DNA of 64,000 nt from Grammothele lineata (lineage: Eukaryota; Basidiomycota; Agaricomycetes; Polyporales; Polyporaceae). The stretch is taken from positions 62,001 through 126,000 of the forward strand of contig NDFF03000158.1 in the NCBI GenBank assembly GCA_002150815.3, written 5' to 3'. The notes below the pieces were generated by a model, which was given only the letters and a program-made list of their open reading frames with translations, searched no databases and was not told where the DNA came from. Shown here one piece after another: positions 10,389 to 23,300 of this stretch. The position numbers and the translations under genes were made by a program. The first letter of the stretch is position 1. Every line of letters starts with the position of its first letter.

Positions 10389-12969
10389 ATGGGTTACCCC
10401 TTTACCCCAAATCGTCTCGACCGCCTCATCCATAGAGAGCCACCGTCATTGTATGAAGACGATACGGACCAGCGTCTCCAGTCAATCCGTGGTCGGGATC
10501 AACACGGATTCGGTTCAACGCAATGGGCTGCGTCGTACATCAACTCGGCCAGGTACCACGAAGCTGAAAGTGAAGACAACAGGTATGTTTGGGCTTGAAT
10601 CGTATCTACTCTGCGCTTGAAGTCTTGATGAATTTGTGGGTAATAGGATAGGTCATGCTCGGCCCCCATACATCTGCGAGGCCTGTTGGGATGGTGTTTT
10701 CGCTGCACATCTCGGTTTCTTTCACGAACCGATCACGCTGGGATTCGACGACGATTATGAAGACGACCAATCGTCCTCCGAATCTGACAGTGAGAGTGAA
10801 GGCTACTCGCAGCCCCCCGAGTCCTGGCGGAATGCAGCTGAAGACGATCGGCAGCCCTCCCAGCCTTCCTGGTCCAGGACTGAAGATGGCCCGCGGAAAT
10901 TCTCCGTGTTCCCCCAGAGAGAGCCCCCTACGGTGGTTGGCGGATTCTCTTACACCTCTACGTGGGATGATATACAGTATCAAGCTATAGGAGGCTGTCG
11001 ATGGTGCCAACTGCTCGTCTCTTTCCCGTCGGCCCAAAGATCGCCGGCCCGTCAACACGGCGACGCACCTTTGGAGATTGTCGTGGGGAGGGACGACTAT
11101 CCAGATTCGGACAACCCAACGGTCACGATACAGTCTCTCACAGTGTACATCGACCGCCGCCAATGCGATATGGGTTCTATATACACCAATGCAGGTAGAG
11201 CTGCTCTCGTATCCCCTAATTGCGTTCCGGCTAACAGGTATCTGTCAGATGATCCGGCATCCCAGTACATCACTGCCCGGCCGCGCATTCGTGATGTGGG
11301 CTCTCCCCATGCGCTGTCCTTAGCTAAACAGCTCGTTGAGGGGTGCATTCGCGACCACGATGGCTGTCTTCCTCTCCCAAATACCGCGCCTTTCCTGCCC
11401 ACCCGTTTAATCGATTGCACCGACCCCTCTTCCCCTCGGCTTGTGCAAACGCGCGGTAATCGAGGCTACTATGTCGCTCTAAGCTATGCCTGGGGCGAAG
11501 AACAGCCGCACCAGACAACTCTGGCAAACATCAAAGCTTACTATTCCATCATCAATCCTAACATCCTCCCACAAACCATTCTCGACGCGATTTACACGAC
11601 CAGTGCCCTCGGTGTTCCATACCTCTGGATAGATTCGCTATGCATCATTCAGGATTCGGAGGACGACAAGGTTCATGAGATCGGGAATATGCCCAACGTC
11701 TACCGCGATGCATTCGTCACGATCGTCGCCGCCAGCTCACCACGCGTCAGCGCCGGGTTCCTAGATGTACGACCCGCCGTGCCCATTCAGGGCGTGATCG
11801 ACGTACCCTTTATTTGTCCCCCTTCACCTGGCGCCCCCGCACGGATAGGTAGAGTCTACATCGCCCCCGCCCCACACCATCAGCAGTCCGCTCCCCAGGG
11901 TCCCAGTCAGTTCCCCAGCGCTAGGACGGAGCCAACAAACCAGCGAGGATGGTGCCTGCAAGAATATGCCATGTCTCCGCGCATGTTGTTCTACGCCTCG
12001 CACACGCTCCAGTTCCATTGCCAGACTGGCACCCAAAACATCGGTGGTTCCCACGACTCTGACTTCGACTATGGGGACAGGGATGGGTGGGCACGCCTTC
12101 CAGACACGTTCTTCATGCGTCACGGCTCATCGAGACCTGTGCGGGACCTTACCGCGTGCGAGGACCCTTACGAGACGTGGACGAGGATCGTTGAGGAATA
12201 TACAGGACGCCGTATCACCAAGCCATCCGACAAGCTCGTCGCCTTCAGCGGTATTGCATCGGCGTTCCGCTCTTCGTTCGACGGAAGCTATTTCGCCGGC
12301 CTTTGGGAGGAAACACTCCTTCTGGGCCTGCTGTGGCGTGTGTCGACTCGGTCACGCGACATGCAATCCTCGCGACCGGCCGAGTACCGCGCGCCGTCAT
12401 GGTCCTGGGCAGCTATCGACGGGCGGGTAGCCTGTCAGAGAAATTGCCTGACGAGGACCCCGTTCCCCGGCGTGAAGGACACGGCCAAAATTCTCCGATG
12501 CAATGTGGACGTGAAGCATGCGAAAGCCCCGTATGGAGAGGTTGTGCAAGGAATCCTCGCGCTCTATGCCCCGCTCGTGCCATGTGCATGCCAGTGGAGT
12601 GCTCAGGACGAATCGCTGGTCCTGTTCTGGGTCCGCAAACCACCCCCAACAAGGCGCTCGTCTCGACAGCTGGACGGTGATGCTGGATCGAAGGTCATAA
12701 TCGCCAAGGCCCAACTTGACGTCGAAGACGATATAGAGATAGAAGGCCTTTGGGCTGTTCCTTTGTCTTGGAACGAGCTCAATGTGTGCGGAATTATCGT
12801 GACACTTGCGCTGGGGATGGAAGGATGCTATCGTCGAATGGGGTACTTCTCCTATGATACAGGCTTCAATTTCCTCGAACGCATGGGTTCACCGGGCCTG
12901 GGGAGCTTGAGAGGCAAGCACGCGGACGCGATAGCCGCATCGCAGTGGATTGAAATTGAGATTGTGTAG
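10389..12969 (+). CDS. HET-domain protein (heterokaryon incompatibility)
   Basis: Exons 10389-10582, 10647-11194 and 11249-12969 give 820 aa. The HET domain is clear around residues 260-400: YVALSYAWG, a following VPYLWIDSLCIIQD, then MPNVYRDAFVTIVAA, and later RGWCLQEYAMSPR. In ascomycetes HET domains trigger cell death after fusion of incompatible hyphae; in basidiomycetes they are abundant and mostly untested. The N-terminus has an acidic serine-rich stretch and a CEAC/CRWC cysteine pair. The 54-nt second intron (11195-11248) is in frame and stop-free; removing it gives the usual Y-x(3)-DDP junction upstream of the domain. The gene sits between GNAT paralogues B and C, so it was inserted into the array or the array duplicated around it. 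No partner gene such as a NLR lies beside it. Confidence 0.88.
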
Positions 12970-13778
12970 TATGGTGAGTATTATGAGCTCATGAGGACGA
13001 TTAATCAAGTGACTGACTGATAATTCGACCTTAGTAGTTCCTGAGGGCTCGTAAGACCGGTCAGAATGGGATCGACGTACTGGATTCAAAACGCGGCAAA
13101 CTCCTTGGGTAGTAGGAATGCGAAAGAGTGGCAGCGCTGGGGGAGAAGGGGAAGGTAGCAGTTTCCGGCTGTGAGGTTTCTATAATCACGAGTGCTTCGT
13201 TGTGCGTCTTGAAGATTCGCGTTGAAGCTAATCAAAGATTTTCGGATGCTCGAATGACTCTGTTCAGTTTGGTGCGTTTGATGTGTGGTGGCGGGCCTTT
13301 CGATGTTCGATTCGCGCGGCAAAAACTTGACGCTGGCGACCTGCCCTTGAGTGGAACACGTGATCGCATTTCCGGCGTCTTTGCCGTAGTACTACAGCTT
13401 GTCTTCGTCCACGATTCTTCAGTAAGTTGCCGCATGATGCTGTCGGGCATTTTTCTTCTGTTGTGGCTTGACCATAAAGCAGCTCATACAATACTGCGCG
13501 ATACCTCGGGATTTTCAATGTGTCAAACAGATGACTGTAATAAACTGCGACGCAGTTTGCGCCCACATGTCACTGCCTGCGGACAAAGTCGTCCGCAGTG
13601 CTTACTAGCGTTTGGCAAAGGAACTAATTCCTGGTACGTGAGATTCGAAGCGATTGCTTGAGCGCTCGCTAATGGCATATCATCTATGGCTTCTAGGACG
13701 GGCGGTATATAACGTGGATTGCACGAGAGCTTTGACTTCGCCCCCCACAGCCCGCTCGTCTCGCCAGCTTGAACGTAC
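12970..13778. other. gene-free stretch between HET gene and GNAT C
   Basis: An 809-nt gap with lower GC than its neighbours. A 177-codon open frame at 13128-13661 has no family motif, an odd composition and no intron signals, so it is not called. The TATATAA at 13706-13712 belongs to the next gene. Confidence 0.4.
13706..13712 (+). promoter_or_regulatory. TATA box of GNAT C
   Basis: TATATAA lies about 70 nt upstream of the ATG at 13779, a typical fungal distance, and supports that start. Confidence 0.5.
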
Positions 13779-14858
13779 ATGGATTCCCGGACGGACCATT
13801 CCAAAGAGAACGTACCTCCGTTGCCTCCTGGGTCGCACGTCGCCACGCCGATAGCTGAGACCGAGATTCAACCATTGCGATACTGTGAGTTCCCTCGTCA
13901 ACTCTGGTCAGACCATGACGTCGTTGAGCTAAGTGGCTGCAGATGAAATCTGGAGGGCGACTAATGCCTCCTACAACGCGCTCAGAGTACTCTCGGATGT
14001 GAAGTACTTTGAAGTAGGTTATAGTAATGTTGGTGAAGCTTCCAATAGTAGCTCTGACTCTCCTGTGTCGCAGGATGCTGACAATAGATGGGTTCGTGAA
14101 CCCCGGGAGAAATTTATGCTCGCATTGTCGACCTACTTTGCAGTCCGTGCCGGCCGAGTGCTGACAATCGATCACGGAGACGCTAGTCTCAGTTTGTGCG
14201 TATTGAGAGCTGTACGCTTTCGAATTTTTGCGTTTATTCATGTCTATCCAGCGCTTGTCCTGGCGAGGAACCGCGCGGTGCCGCGGTGTTCGAGAAGTTG
14301 ACGCCTATAGTGAGAAGGCTTCAGCCGCACGAGCTCACCGCGGTCGGTGCTCTATCGTGACGTTTGTAAAGTAACTAACCTTTTAAGAATGCAGCGAAAG
14401 CGGGAGTTCGGAGTCGCTCTGACAGAACTGTACAACGAAGTGATTGGGGACAGAGGGAAGGACATGTTTGAACTCACCGGGTTGGCAACTGCGCCACAGA
14501 AACAAGGGAGAGGGTACGCCACGGCCCTTGCCCAGGTCCTGAACGATATGGTAAGCGAGGATTTGCCTTGCACTTCGAGTCTCCCCCGTAGAGACGTGCT
14601 AATGGCCGGAATGAGGCGGACAGAGAAGGCAAAGCGATATGGGTATGTACAACAGACTCGGCTGGGTTCTACGCGACCGTGGGCTTCGAGCTCGCAGGGG
14701 AGAAGTGGATTGCGAAAGATTGGCATGGCGGACCTATACCAGTGAGGATTGTATGTCATTTACCTTGGGCCAATGGAGCGTCGTGAACGTCGTAACACTT
14801 ACTTTCACTAACTTCTCTCTGAATCTGATAGATGGTCCGAGATGCTCGGAAAATTTGA
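13779..14858 (+). CDS. GNAT family N-acetyltransferase, paralogue C
   Basis: Exons 13779-13884, 13943-14013, 14074-14195, 14252-14342, 14395-14550, 14616-14750 and 14832-14858 give 235 aa. Motif A is GLATAPQKQGRGYATAL, followed by SAGFYATVGFELAGE and a final MVRDARKI. Exon 2 (71 nt), exon 3 (122 nt) and exon 5 (156 nt) equal those of paralogue D. The intron phases 1,0,2,0,0,0 are shared with B and D. The donor after exon 4 is the unusual GTCGGT, chosen because it alone keeps frame and lands at the conserved exon end. It is intact by frame and carries its own TATA box. The acetyl acceptor is not predictable. Confidence 0.8.
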
Positions 14859-15206
14859 GGCGCACCTCATACCTATCATTGTACGACTTGTGACGCATAC
14901 AACCTTGAAAGCGTGGTCTCGCATATAGCACAAGGATCATTCCCTCAAGCTCAAGCTTCAAGATGCGCCACAATATTTTCTACGACAAGTCCGAGGTTCT
15001 CGGAAAGGGCTGCCGGTGGGCACGATCGCTCCCTTTTTCGGGATTGGCGCCTGTTCCCGGTCAATTTGCGAGGGGTTCGGCCGACGACGTCCGTTACCCC
15101 AGCCAACCTGAGACGGGGACTTTCTGATCATCTACGCGACGACTGTGACACGATGGGCCCCATGGGGTTCTCGCTCGCGCTTCGCCTGGGTGTTTAGCAT
15201 ACACCC
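14859..15206. other. spacer between GNAT C and D
   Basis: 348 nt with no recognisable gene or repeat. It presumably holds the 3' end of paralogue C and the promoter of D. Confidence 0.35.
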
Positions 15207-16416
15207 ATGTTCACCCAAGGTGGTTGTAGCGGACGCCAGCTGCAGACATGCCTTCGAAGATACCCTCGACGCACGGCATCATGTTCTTATCCCCTGAGGC
15301 GTTCTCTCTCTCTTTCTACTTCGGGGACGTTTTCCCGGGCTCATCTAGGGGCACAAACCGCTCTTCAGACGCAAGATAATGAAGATGCTCACTCGATTGC
15401 GAGGCCATTACGATATGGTGGGTACAGCTACTTGATATTCTGCCCTCGACCCTGCTAAACCGATTTACTTTCGCAGCTGAAGTGCTGAGAGCAGTCGATT
15501 GCTCCTATAGAGCTCTGCGTAATACTTCTGACGCACGCTACCTTGCGGTAAGTCACCTGGAACGAGCAAATATTCTGGTTGTGAACTGACGTTGTCGGTT
15601 CAGAGCGGCGTTACGTCTATGCTCCACGGCGTACGGGAGAGACTAATATTTTTGCTATCTATCGTAGACGGCATACGCTGTCATACTATGGTCACGGGTA
15701 ATGGCGGCGACGCCCTACTGAAATAGTACGCATTCATTCTCACTTCATGATATCGAAGCTCGTTCCTGATTTCTCGATCTTGCAGCTATAATCCTCAAGA
15801 TAGACAGCAAATACAACTAGTCTCCCTCCTTGCGCCCGTCATTAGAATGTCGCAGTCCACCGAGCTGTCTAGGGTGCGAGACGAATATTTTGTTTCCTCC
15901 CATCTGTACTTAACTAGCGACTTGTAGAGAAAGAAAGAGGTGTTCGACGCCATCGAGGGCTCTGCGCGAGACGCGTTTGGCGATAGACTAAAAGACATGC
16001 TCTCGATAGAGCTGCTCGCCACTGCTCCTGAGGGGCAAGGTCGTGGCTACGCAACGGCTCTGGTCAAGTCTCTGAACGATGCAGTGAGCTGGGTGCTCTT
16101 TCCTTCCGAGGCAATTTAACTGACCAGGACGTATGTATTCGCCACCTAGACCGACTCGCTCGGGCGGGCGGTTTGGGTAGTCGCCACTGACGCGCGGGGT
16201 TTCTACGAAACGATGGGGTACGAAGTTGTACGCCAGACTGCTATCGGCAGTGACGATTCGTCGTGGAATGAGAAGCCAGTCCAGCTTTACATAGTGAGCC
16301 AAGTCCCACGCTTCGGTGACTTTTTGTAAGCTTGCTAACTGGACCGTCGTTGGCAGATGTGCAGGGAGCCACAGCGGTCTATAGAGCATGCAAGATCAGA
16401 CCTGAGGTCGACCTAG
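15207..16416 (+). CDS. GNAT family N-acetyltransferase, paralogue D
   Basis: Exons 15207-15417, 15477-15547, 15604-15725, 15786-15873, 15928-16083, 16150-16293 and 16357-16416 give 283 aa. The acetyl-CoA loop is LATAPEGQGRGYATAL, then ARGFYETMGYEVV and the last-exon start MCREP. Exons 2 to 6 (71, 122, 88, 156 and 144 nt) match paralogue A or C in length. The first exon ends in RPLRYG, like its sisters, but upstream of that the protein is Ser/Arg-rich and unlike them. 15207 is the only in-frame ATG, so the true start may lie elsewhere through an unseen splice. The last exon is 60 nt instead of 27-33, which extends the C-terminus. It ends the array 418 nt before UFE1. Confidence 0.77.
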
Positions 16417-16834
16417 ATCAGGACCACGGGTGATAGAGATAGCGTTCGCCGGAGCGTATGGCACTTAGATGGGAATCCCGGCTCCTGGAGAGTTGTGTGA
16501 TGACGGTAGAGGTTACTGTACTAACTAGTCACTCGATTGAGGACATCCTACAATATTTACATCAACAATTGAATCTTACCGGCGTGTCTGGGCTGCAATT
16601 TCGGACACATACGGAGTTGCAGCTGAGTGCTTTGGGGACACCTTCCCCATCCTCCTTGGCCGGAGGCATTAATTTATCGTGCCTCCGCGCTCACGTGGCA
16701 CGGCAATCGAGATCGCCGCCGTGGCGTCAGCTGAGCGTCCAGCCCAAACGTCCCCGACCGCACAACACCAGTTACACGTTCCGCTGCCATTCCCGTCCTC
16801 TCCTTCTTTCTGTGTTCGTACTCAGCAAGCACCT
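16417..16834 (+). promoter_or_regulatory. upstream region of UFE1
   Basis: 418 nt with no gene of its own. A frame from an ATG at 16679 runs in phase into the UFE1 first exon and would add 52 residues. I treat it as leader because family members start close to the (S/T)xEFRxAV element. Confidence 0.4.
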
Positions 16835-18339
16835 ATGGCTGTCAGCTCTAGGACCTTCGAGTTCCGCCAAGCTGTACGAGAGAAGGAGAATGGCATCCCA
16901 GAAGCAAAGCGTCGTAGACTCTCTCGGCCTGTCAAGCGCCCAACTCCGGAGAGCGAGAGGCTGGAAGCTCTGAACAAGGAATACGTGAAGGAGGCATATA
17001 ACGTCGTGAGTATGTCATAGTGCATGCCGACACAGAGAGAGGGGTTGAAAGTCATGCCCTTTGATAAGCTCAATCACATCAACACCTTGACCCGCATGCT
17101 CTCGTCTGTGCGGAAAGCGTACCTCAATGTCGACGCACGCAATCCGCCTATGCTTCGCCAGACAAGTCGGACTATAGATATTGCTGGCGGTGACCAGTCG
17201 TGGGCCGACATACGGAATTTGACGAATGAGGAGCGGGACCAGATAGACTTGCAAGCGCGGGTTATCCTCTCCCGATGCAAGGATCGGGTAGCCCAGTTAG
17301 AGGAGCTCGAGAAACGTGAGTCCTTACGTTTAGCTTCACAAATATCTGCATGTCTTTCTCGCCAATTGAATATCGAATACGATTTGCAACCTCGCCTCGC
17401 ATACGTCTGTGTGTTCGTACCTCGGAGGGACACGAAGCCATATGAGACAGTTTCCATCTCATCACGGCCCCGTCCATGTCCTCGTATTTCCATCCATATC
17501 CTCGTACCCTCCAACGCTCACCCCAACCCACAGGCCGCGCCTCCCTCGCCGCCAGCCACCAACACCCCCTCGCCCGCCTCCTCCCCGCCCGGCTACGGCA
17601 AGACTCCGCCTCCGCCGCGTCCGACTTCGTCGCCGCGCACCACGCCTCCATGACCTGGTTCCTCTCCCGCCGCCTCGCGGACGCCGGCCAGCTCCTGCGC
17701 GACATGCAGGAGGAGCGCATGCGCCGCCAGCTCGAGCGCACGCGTACCCTCGGCTCGTCGGCCGGGCGCGATGCTGTCTTCCTTGGCCACCAACAGCAGC
17801 AGCAGCAATATGGTGGGGGGTACCCGCAGGCGCCCCCGAGCCCCGCTGAGTCGAGCGCGAGTGGGAGCTGGCTTGGGGGCGCGTCGACTCTCGCGTCGAG
17901 TTTCGCCTCCGCGCTCGACCCCGCGGGCGCCCGGCCTGGAGCGGGGACGGGGGCGAGCAGCAGCACTCCCCTACGGGACGAATGGCTATCCGAAACAGAC
18001 GAAGAAGAACTAGAGCTCTCCGCATCGCAGATCCAACAATTCGAAGAGGAGAACGCGCAGATCCTGCAGAGCGTGCAGGACACGCTGCAGTCCGTGCAGC
18101 AGGCCGAGGCGCGCCTCGTCGAGATCTCCGCGCTGCAGATGGAGCTCGTCGCGCACCTCACGCGCCAGACCGAGCAGACCGAGCAGCTGTACGAGGACGC
18201 GCTCGCGACGGCCGCAACGGTCGAGAAGGGGAACGAGCAGCTCAAGGAGGCGCGCAGACGCGCGAGGGACGGAAGGAAGTGGATTTTGATCTTTTTGATT
18301 GGGGCGAGTTTGTCGTTGCTGTTTTTGCATTACTATTGA
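16835..18339 (+). CDS. UFE1: syntaxin-18 / Ufe1 ER t-SNARE
   Basis: Exons 16835-17005, 17069-17315 and 17534-18339 give 407 aa. The N-terminus SRTFEFRQAV and the helical block ending NLTNEERDQIDLQAR are the hallmarks of the syntaxin-18 N-terminal domain. A Gln/Gly/Ser-rich linker follows. Near residues 305-380 there is a coiled-coil SNARE motif (ETDEEELELSASQIQQFEEEN onward) with a central glutamine in LQMELVAHLTRQ. The protein ends in a 15-residue tail anchor (ILIFLIGASLSLLFL) with HYY outside. Ufe1 mediates retrograde Golgi-to-ER vesicle fusion and ER-ER fusion with Sec20, Use1 and Sec22. The neighbour TVP38 is convergent and also acts in the secretory pathway, but no functional link is implied. 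Confidence 0.9.
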
Positions 18340-18539
18340 ACGCTGGGTCGCTGTCGCTTGATGTGCGTGTATGTATTTCGATAGATTTGGGTCCTCGTTA
18401 TAGCTATCTAGATACACATCTCTCTCTAAACGGTCTAGGAAACCCATGTCCCTCCATCCCAAGCTGCGTCAACTAAAACCACAGTCACCAAGAAAACAAC
18501 GCAAGTCGTATATCACAGATGAAAAAGAGAGTGCATGTA

Positions 18540-19790
18540 TCAAGCAGAAGAACCGTCGTACCTGGAATGCGAGTCAGAATGATGACCAAGCAGAGGGGCG
18601 CCTTCCTCGGCCTCCTCTATAGCTTCTTCGGCCAACTGGTCTACTTCTGGGGAAAAGCCCTGAAGGTGAAGGATCTCCTTCCGCATTAGGCGATAGATAA
18701 TCCTGCAGAGGCGTTACTATGCGCTGACGAGTGCGGGACCGGTGCGGTACTCACCAGCTAGCGAGGAAGGCCACGAGCACGCCGCCCACGGAGATGGAGA
18801 TATTCAGAATCTTCGTGGCTGGATACGATGTTAGCTCAGCAGTTGAACGACGTCTCCACTAATCTGCGACGGAGACTCACTGGTGTCCATATGGGACCTC
18901 TGCTCGCCGTCTGAGAGAGAAGCTAGTCGAGAGCCCACGAGAACGAAGACAGCGATCTTAGGGAAGACGCAGAACGTCGCCAGGAAGAATTGCCATAGCG
19001 CGACAGATTGCACGGACTACACAGATGCGATTGGTGAGAGGGGAGGTGCGACAGGGGGTAGCTACTACTTACCGCGAACAGCGTATTGGAGTAAGGCCAT
19101 GGAGGAAGTGGCGACGCACGGACGAGCATGATAAGAGGGAGCCCCTTCGCAGCCTGGTACCGAATGGTGTCACGGCGTATGCTTCAGCAGGAGAATGAGG
19201 TGGGACTCACGACGACCATCTCAAGCGCACGCCATTTCTCGTTCGTCTCGGACCATTGGCGCAACCTGTTCTTGAACAGGGCGCGGAGTACAACGAAGGT
19301 GAAGGCAGATCCAAGCAGGGAGCCGCAGGCAGCGATGGGGAAACCCTTCATCCCGTACGCATACCCGCATAGGGTGATGAGGGTACTGTGGCCAACGGCC
19401 GGCGGAAAGGAGACGACGACTTACGATAGAGGAAGGTGATATTGGTAGGGGTTTCAAAGTATAGACGAGTAGCACTCACAGAATAGAGCAGTGAGGATGA
19501 GCGCGCCATATTGGTAGTGGCTGATCCTCTGTGCGAAGTTGTACATCGTCTGGCCGATGCGGTCCGGGCCGATCACGAAGAAGGTCGTCCCCAGCGCAAT
19601 GTACAGACATAGGGTCGCCCATAGCATCAACTTTGGGCCCAGGTCATTGAATGTACTTCTGAAGCCACGACGGCCTTCGTACCTTATAGCGGAGACCCAG
19701 CTTCTTGTATCGCTGCAGCGCGGCCCAGGCAAAGGCCTTCGCCTTGATGAAGGCGACCCGGGGAAAGGACTTGAGGCCGCCCGCGGACAT
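18540..19790 (-). CDS. TVP38: TVP38/TMEM64 family (VTT/DedA) Golgi membrane protein
   Basis: Exons 19683-19790, 19480-19630, 19211-19419, 19073-19153, 18881-19016, 18755-18818 and 18540-18702 give 303 aa. The VTT (DedA-like) domain shows FVVSFPPAVGHSTLITLCGY, the re-entrant loop signature with its double proline. It is followed by GFPIAACGSLLGSAFTFVV and a second loop, RASPLPPWPYSN. About five or six hydrophobic segments span the membrane. The C-terminal tail is acidic (EEAIEEAEEG) and cytosolic. Yeast Tvp38 sits in Tlg2 vesicles of the Golgi; animal relatives are lipid scramblases of the ER. The acceptor at 19420 (TAAG) is the only one that restores the SFPP motif. The protein ends about 200 nt from the convergent UFE1 stop. 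Confidence 0.9.
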
Positions 19791-20357
19791 GTTGAAGAGA
19801 GAGCGAAGAACAAAAGGTGCGACTTGCTTTCAGAGCGTCGTGGTGGATAATCGCGCGGGGAAGAGGGACAGATGGTGGGGACTGCGTAGGAGGCGCAGCG
19901 TCGTGCGATGGTGAGCGCGGTTGACGTACATAACCCGCTGACAGACGCCGACTGGGCTGCCCCGCGCGACCCCGCGATTCGGAATGCGGGGATCTTCGGC
20001 ATTATCGGAGTAGCATAATCCAGCACGAGGGCCCTGCCCGGGCACGCTGGGGCGCAGAACGAGGGTGCTGGCGAAACTGGACGTTATGCCGGCTCGAGGA
20101 TGTGTCGTCTGAGGCAAAACATGAGGTTCGCGCTCGGCGGTGACGCGGACTCAGACGCTCAGCGCTCAGGGCGAGGAGCAGATCCCGATCGCCCCGCGTC
20201 GGCAAGCGGTCCGGAGATTACCGCAGCAGACACATTTTGGCCGCGTTCCAATGGCCACCCTCCGAACCTTCTCGCTCGTCTACAAAGCCTGCCAGGCTCC
20301 GCCTCGAGCTCGTCTGAGCACGTCCGTCGCACCCCACGACACGCCCCCGCGCTCGCG
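19791..20357. promoter_or_regulatory. divergent promoter region, TVP38 / DDX60-like gene
   Basis: 567 nt between two outward-facing start codons. Open frames here are high-GC shadows without motifs. No clear TATA box is seen. Confidence 0.35.
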
Positions 20358-23300
20358 ATGGATTTGGACGACTTCGACGCGGCCCTCGCGGCCCTCCCTC
20401 TCGACGACGAGCCCATTGCGCGAACGCAGAATGCGAAGGATGCGGTCACATACCTCGACATGGAGTGGTATACACTCGTGAACAGGCGGGGTCGGTGGAT
20501 GGATCTCATCGGAGATTATGCTGGTAGCGAGCCTTTCGTGGTGGATGGTACGTCTAGACACTCCCAAACGAGGATCAAGCTCATCCTGCACATGCACAGG
20601 CGAAGCGCTCATCCAGCTAGTCTTGGACGACCCTCTACTTGCACTCGGGCGAAAGGACGGTGAGCCGCTGTATTCCTTCAGTCTAGTGTCACATTCCAAC
20701 AAGCAATACATCGCAGACGTGAGCTTCCAAAGCATACACGCGGTATATGCCCTCGAGCGTGTACTCCGCGACATTTCCAGGCGCTCGGAATCCTTCGAAG
20801 TCGTCTTCTGGCATGGTACGTCAGAAAGTCTAGATTAGGGCATAACTGATCCAATGATTGAAACCCAGAGAGATGCTTCCTCACCATCCTATATGGCGAG
20901 GACGACTATATTTCTGCGTCTCGCTCTCTAGCACGACACATCCTCTTCAATCACCTCAAGTCGCTACACATCCCGGTCCACACATTCCAAGGCCTCGAAG
21001 ACCCAGCATGGTTGACGTATCAGAGGTTGAACAAGGTGAGATGTGACTCGTCTAGCGATGTACTTGTTTTGCTGAAACTTCTCACTTCAATCGTAGCCCA
21101 TGTTCGTCATGACCGTCGATGGGGGTGTCCTTGACGGTTCATCGTCCGACGCGCGTTCAGAGGCCGTTCTGCTCCAACGCGTCTTCATCTATATGCTGCT
21201 TGCCCAAGGTGTCTCTGTGACTCAGCTGCGAGGCGCAGAGTACCGAGATTCGAAGGTACGCGTCCGTTGTGTTGTGAGAAGTTGGTCTCGAGTCTCAAGT
21301 GCTCACTATGACCGCAGATCATGTCATTCATTTACGAACAACGTCCGGAAAATGATCCTAGGGCTCGTTTCACCAGGGAGTTCTGGAAAGCAGTGGAGTC
21401 CGCTAGTGCATCACTCGCTGCTCAAGAGAACCAAAGTCGTTTGGGTTCAAGCCTCAGTCCACTCGGTTCCTCCGACCCGGCTACTGGAGACGCCGCATCA
21501 CGTCTCCTTCGCTCAGTGTCTCAGTCCAACGAAGCGCGTGACGCGCATTCATTAACCCTTCTGTACCTCTTCCTTGCCCACATGCTACATACACCTTCCC
21601 TGGAACTGCAAGAGCGAGCAAGACCTCCTGTCCCATTGCCACCAGATCTCGTGGTACTGCTTACTTCACTCCTTCGGAAAACGTACATCGCCCTTGAGGG
21701 CGTTGCTACCTCATCGGACGTCGACGGTAGAGTGTTCGGTGCTCTGCTCGACCACATTCTTAGAACCTCCCACACTTCCCTCGAGCCCGTACTTGGTCCA
21801 AATCTGACGGTTCGCCTCAATGACCTATGGAAGTCTCATAATCTCCCCGCTCCAGACTTCGCGGCCCTTCGGGAACGTTTCCCCCCTCTCCCGGAGCAGC
21901 CAGCTCGTGAAGAGGAGCGTGCTCACTTGAGTATGCTCCCCTTCAGTCACCCCCTCTTCGACCAGGAGCTCGCGGAGATCGACATCGAGGCCGACGAAGA
22001 GAGCGACGACGACGACGACCCCCACCTCGAGTTCAACACGCCCTACCAGGACACCCAACACTGGCACAACCACAAGCGCGCCATCCTCCCTGGGCATCTC
22101 GGCGGGAGCGATCAGATGGGGCCCATGGACGAGAGGCAGAAGAGGCGGCAGCTGCGGAGCGAGCAGCGGTTTATGTCGAAGCTGCAGTGGCAGGCGGAGA
22201 CTTTGACTGGGGCGCTGGGCACGCCGCTTCAGCAGATCGTTATCCCGAGCGCGGCGACGGCGCGGAAGTCGAGGATCGCCGCACCGCCGCCTGCGAGAGT
22301 CGAGGTGCGTTGCACCACCAATCATAATCCATCAAGATACTAACGATGCTCTGCGTATTTAGTCACCCAAACCCACCAAACCCACCAAAGGCGGCGCAGG
22401 CGGCAAGAAAGGCAAGAAAGAAACCCTCTCCTCCGCGGACAAGATCCGCCTCGCGAACCAAGCCAAGAAGCAAGCCAAAGAGGACGACTCGAACCTCACC
22501 TGGTGGCGCGAGCAGCTGCGCGCGCTCGACGAGAAGCCCAACACCCCCTCCAGGGTCACCGCGCTCGACACGCTCATGCGCAACAAGCGCACCAAGGACG
22601 GCTGGCTCGCGGCCGAGTCGCGCCTGCTCCGGCTACATTTCGAGCTCGAGCGCTGGCTCGAGGACCCCGCGCGCGAGAGCCCAGAAGGGCGCGACCGCTT
22701 CACGGTCGCGGTGATATGCATGGTCAAGGAGCTGTACGAGAGCAAGGAGCTCTTCCCGAAGGTCGCGGAGAAGCTCGCGACGGTGCTCATCGCGCTCGGG
22801 TTCGCGGACTACATCGGGGCGTTCGAGGCGGCGGCGACGGTGTCCGCGGAGGAGCGCGCGCTGAACTTTGACTTTGTGAAGCTGGTGAAGAGCAAGAGCG
22901 GGAGCGCGGTGCATAAGTGGATGCGGATCGCGGAGGACCCGGTGGTGTGGCAGCTAAGGCTGTTTGGGGAGTTCATGGACCGAAGCATGGATAGCCAGAG
23001 CGACCCGCGGGTGTCGTTCAAGCCGGACGCGTGGCAGAGGCAGGTGCTGGACTGTTTGGATCGGAACGAGTCTGTGCTTGTGGCTGGTGAGTGCTGCAAA
23101 TTTCCCAGCTACGGCTTTGAAGTCTGACAAGCGATGTTCTCAGCACCGACGAGTGCGGGGAAAACTTTCATCTCGTATTACGCGATGGAGAAGCTCCTGC
23201 GGACCTCGGACGATGACATCCTCGTGTACGTCGCGCCGACGAAGGCACTCGTCAGCCAAATCGCTGCCGAGGTGTACGCTCGTTTCAGGAAGGAGCTTGG

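Noticed and set aside
13128..13661. 177-codon frame between the HET gene and GNAT C
   Set aside because: No motif, no splice continuation, and composition unlike neighbouring genes. It could be a remnant but cannot be supported.
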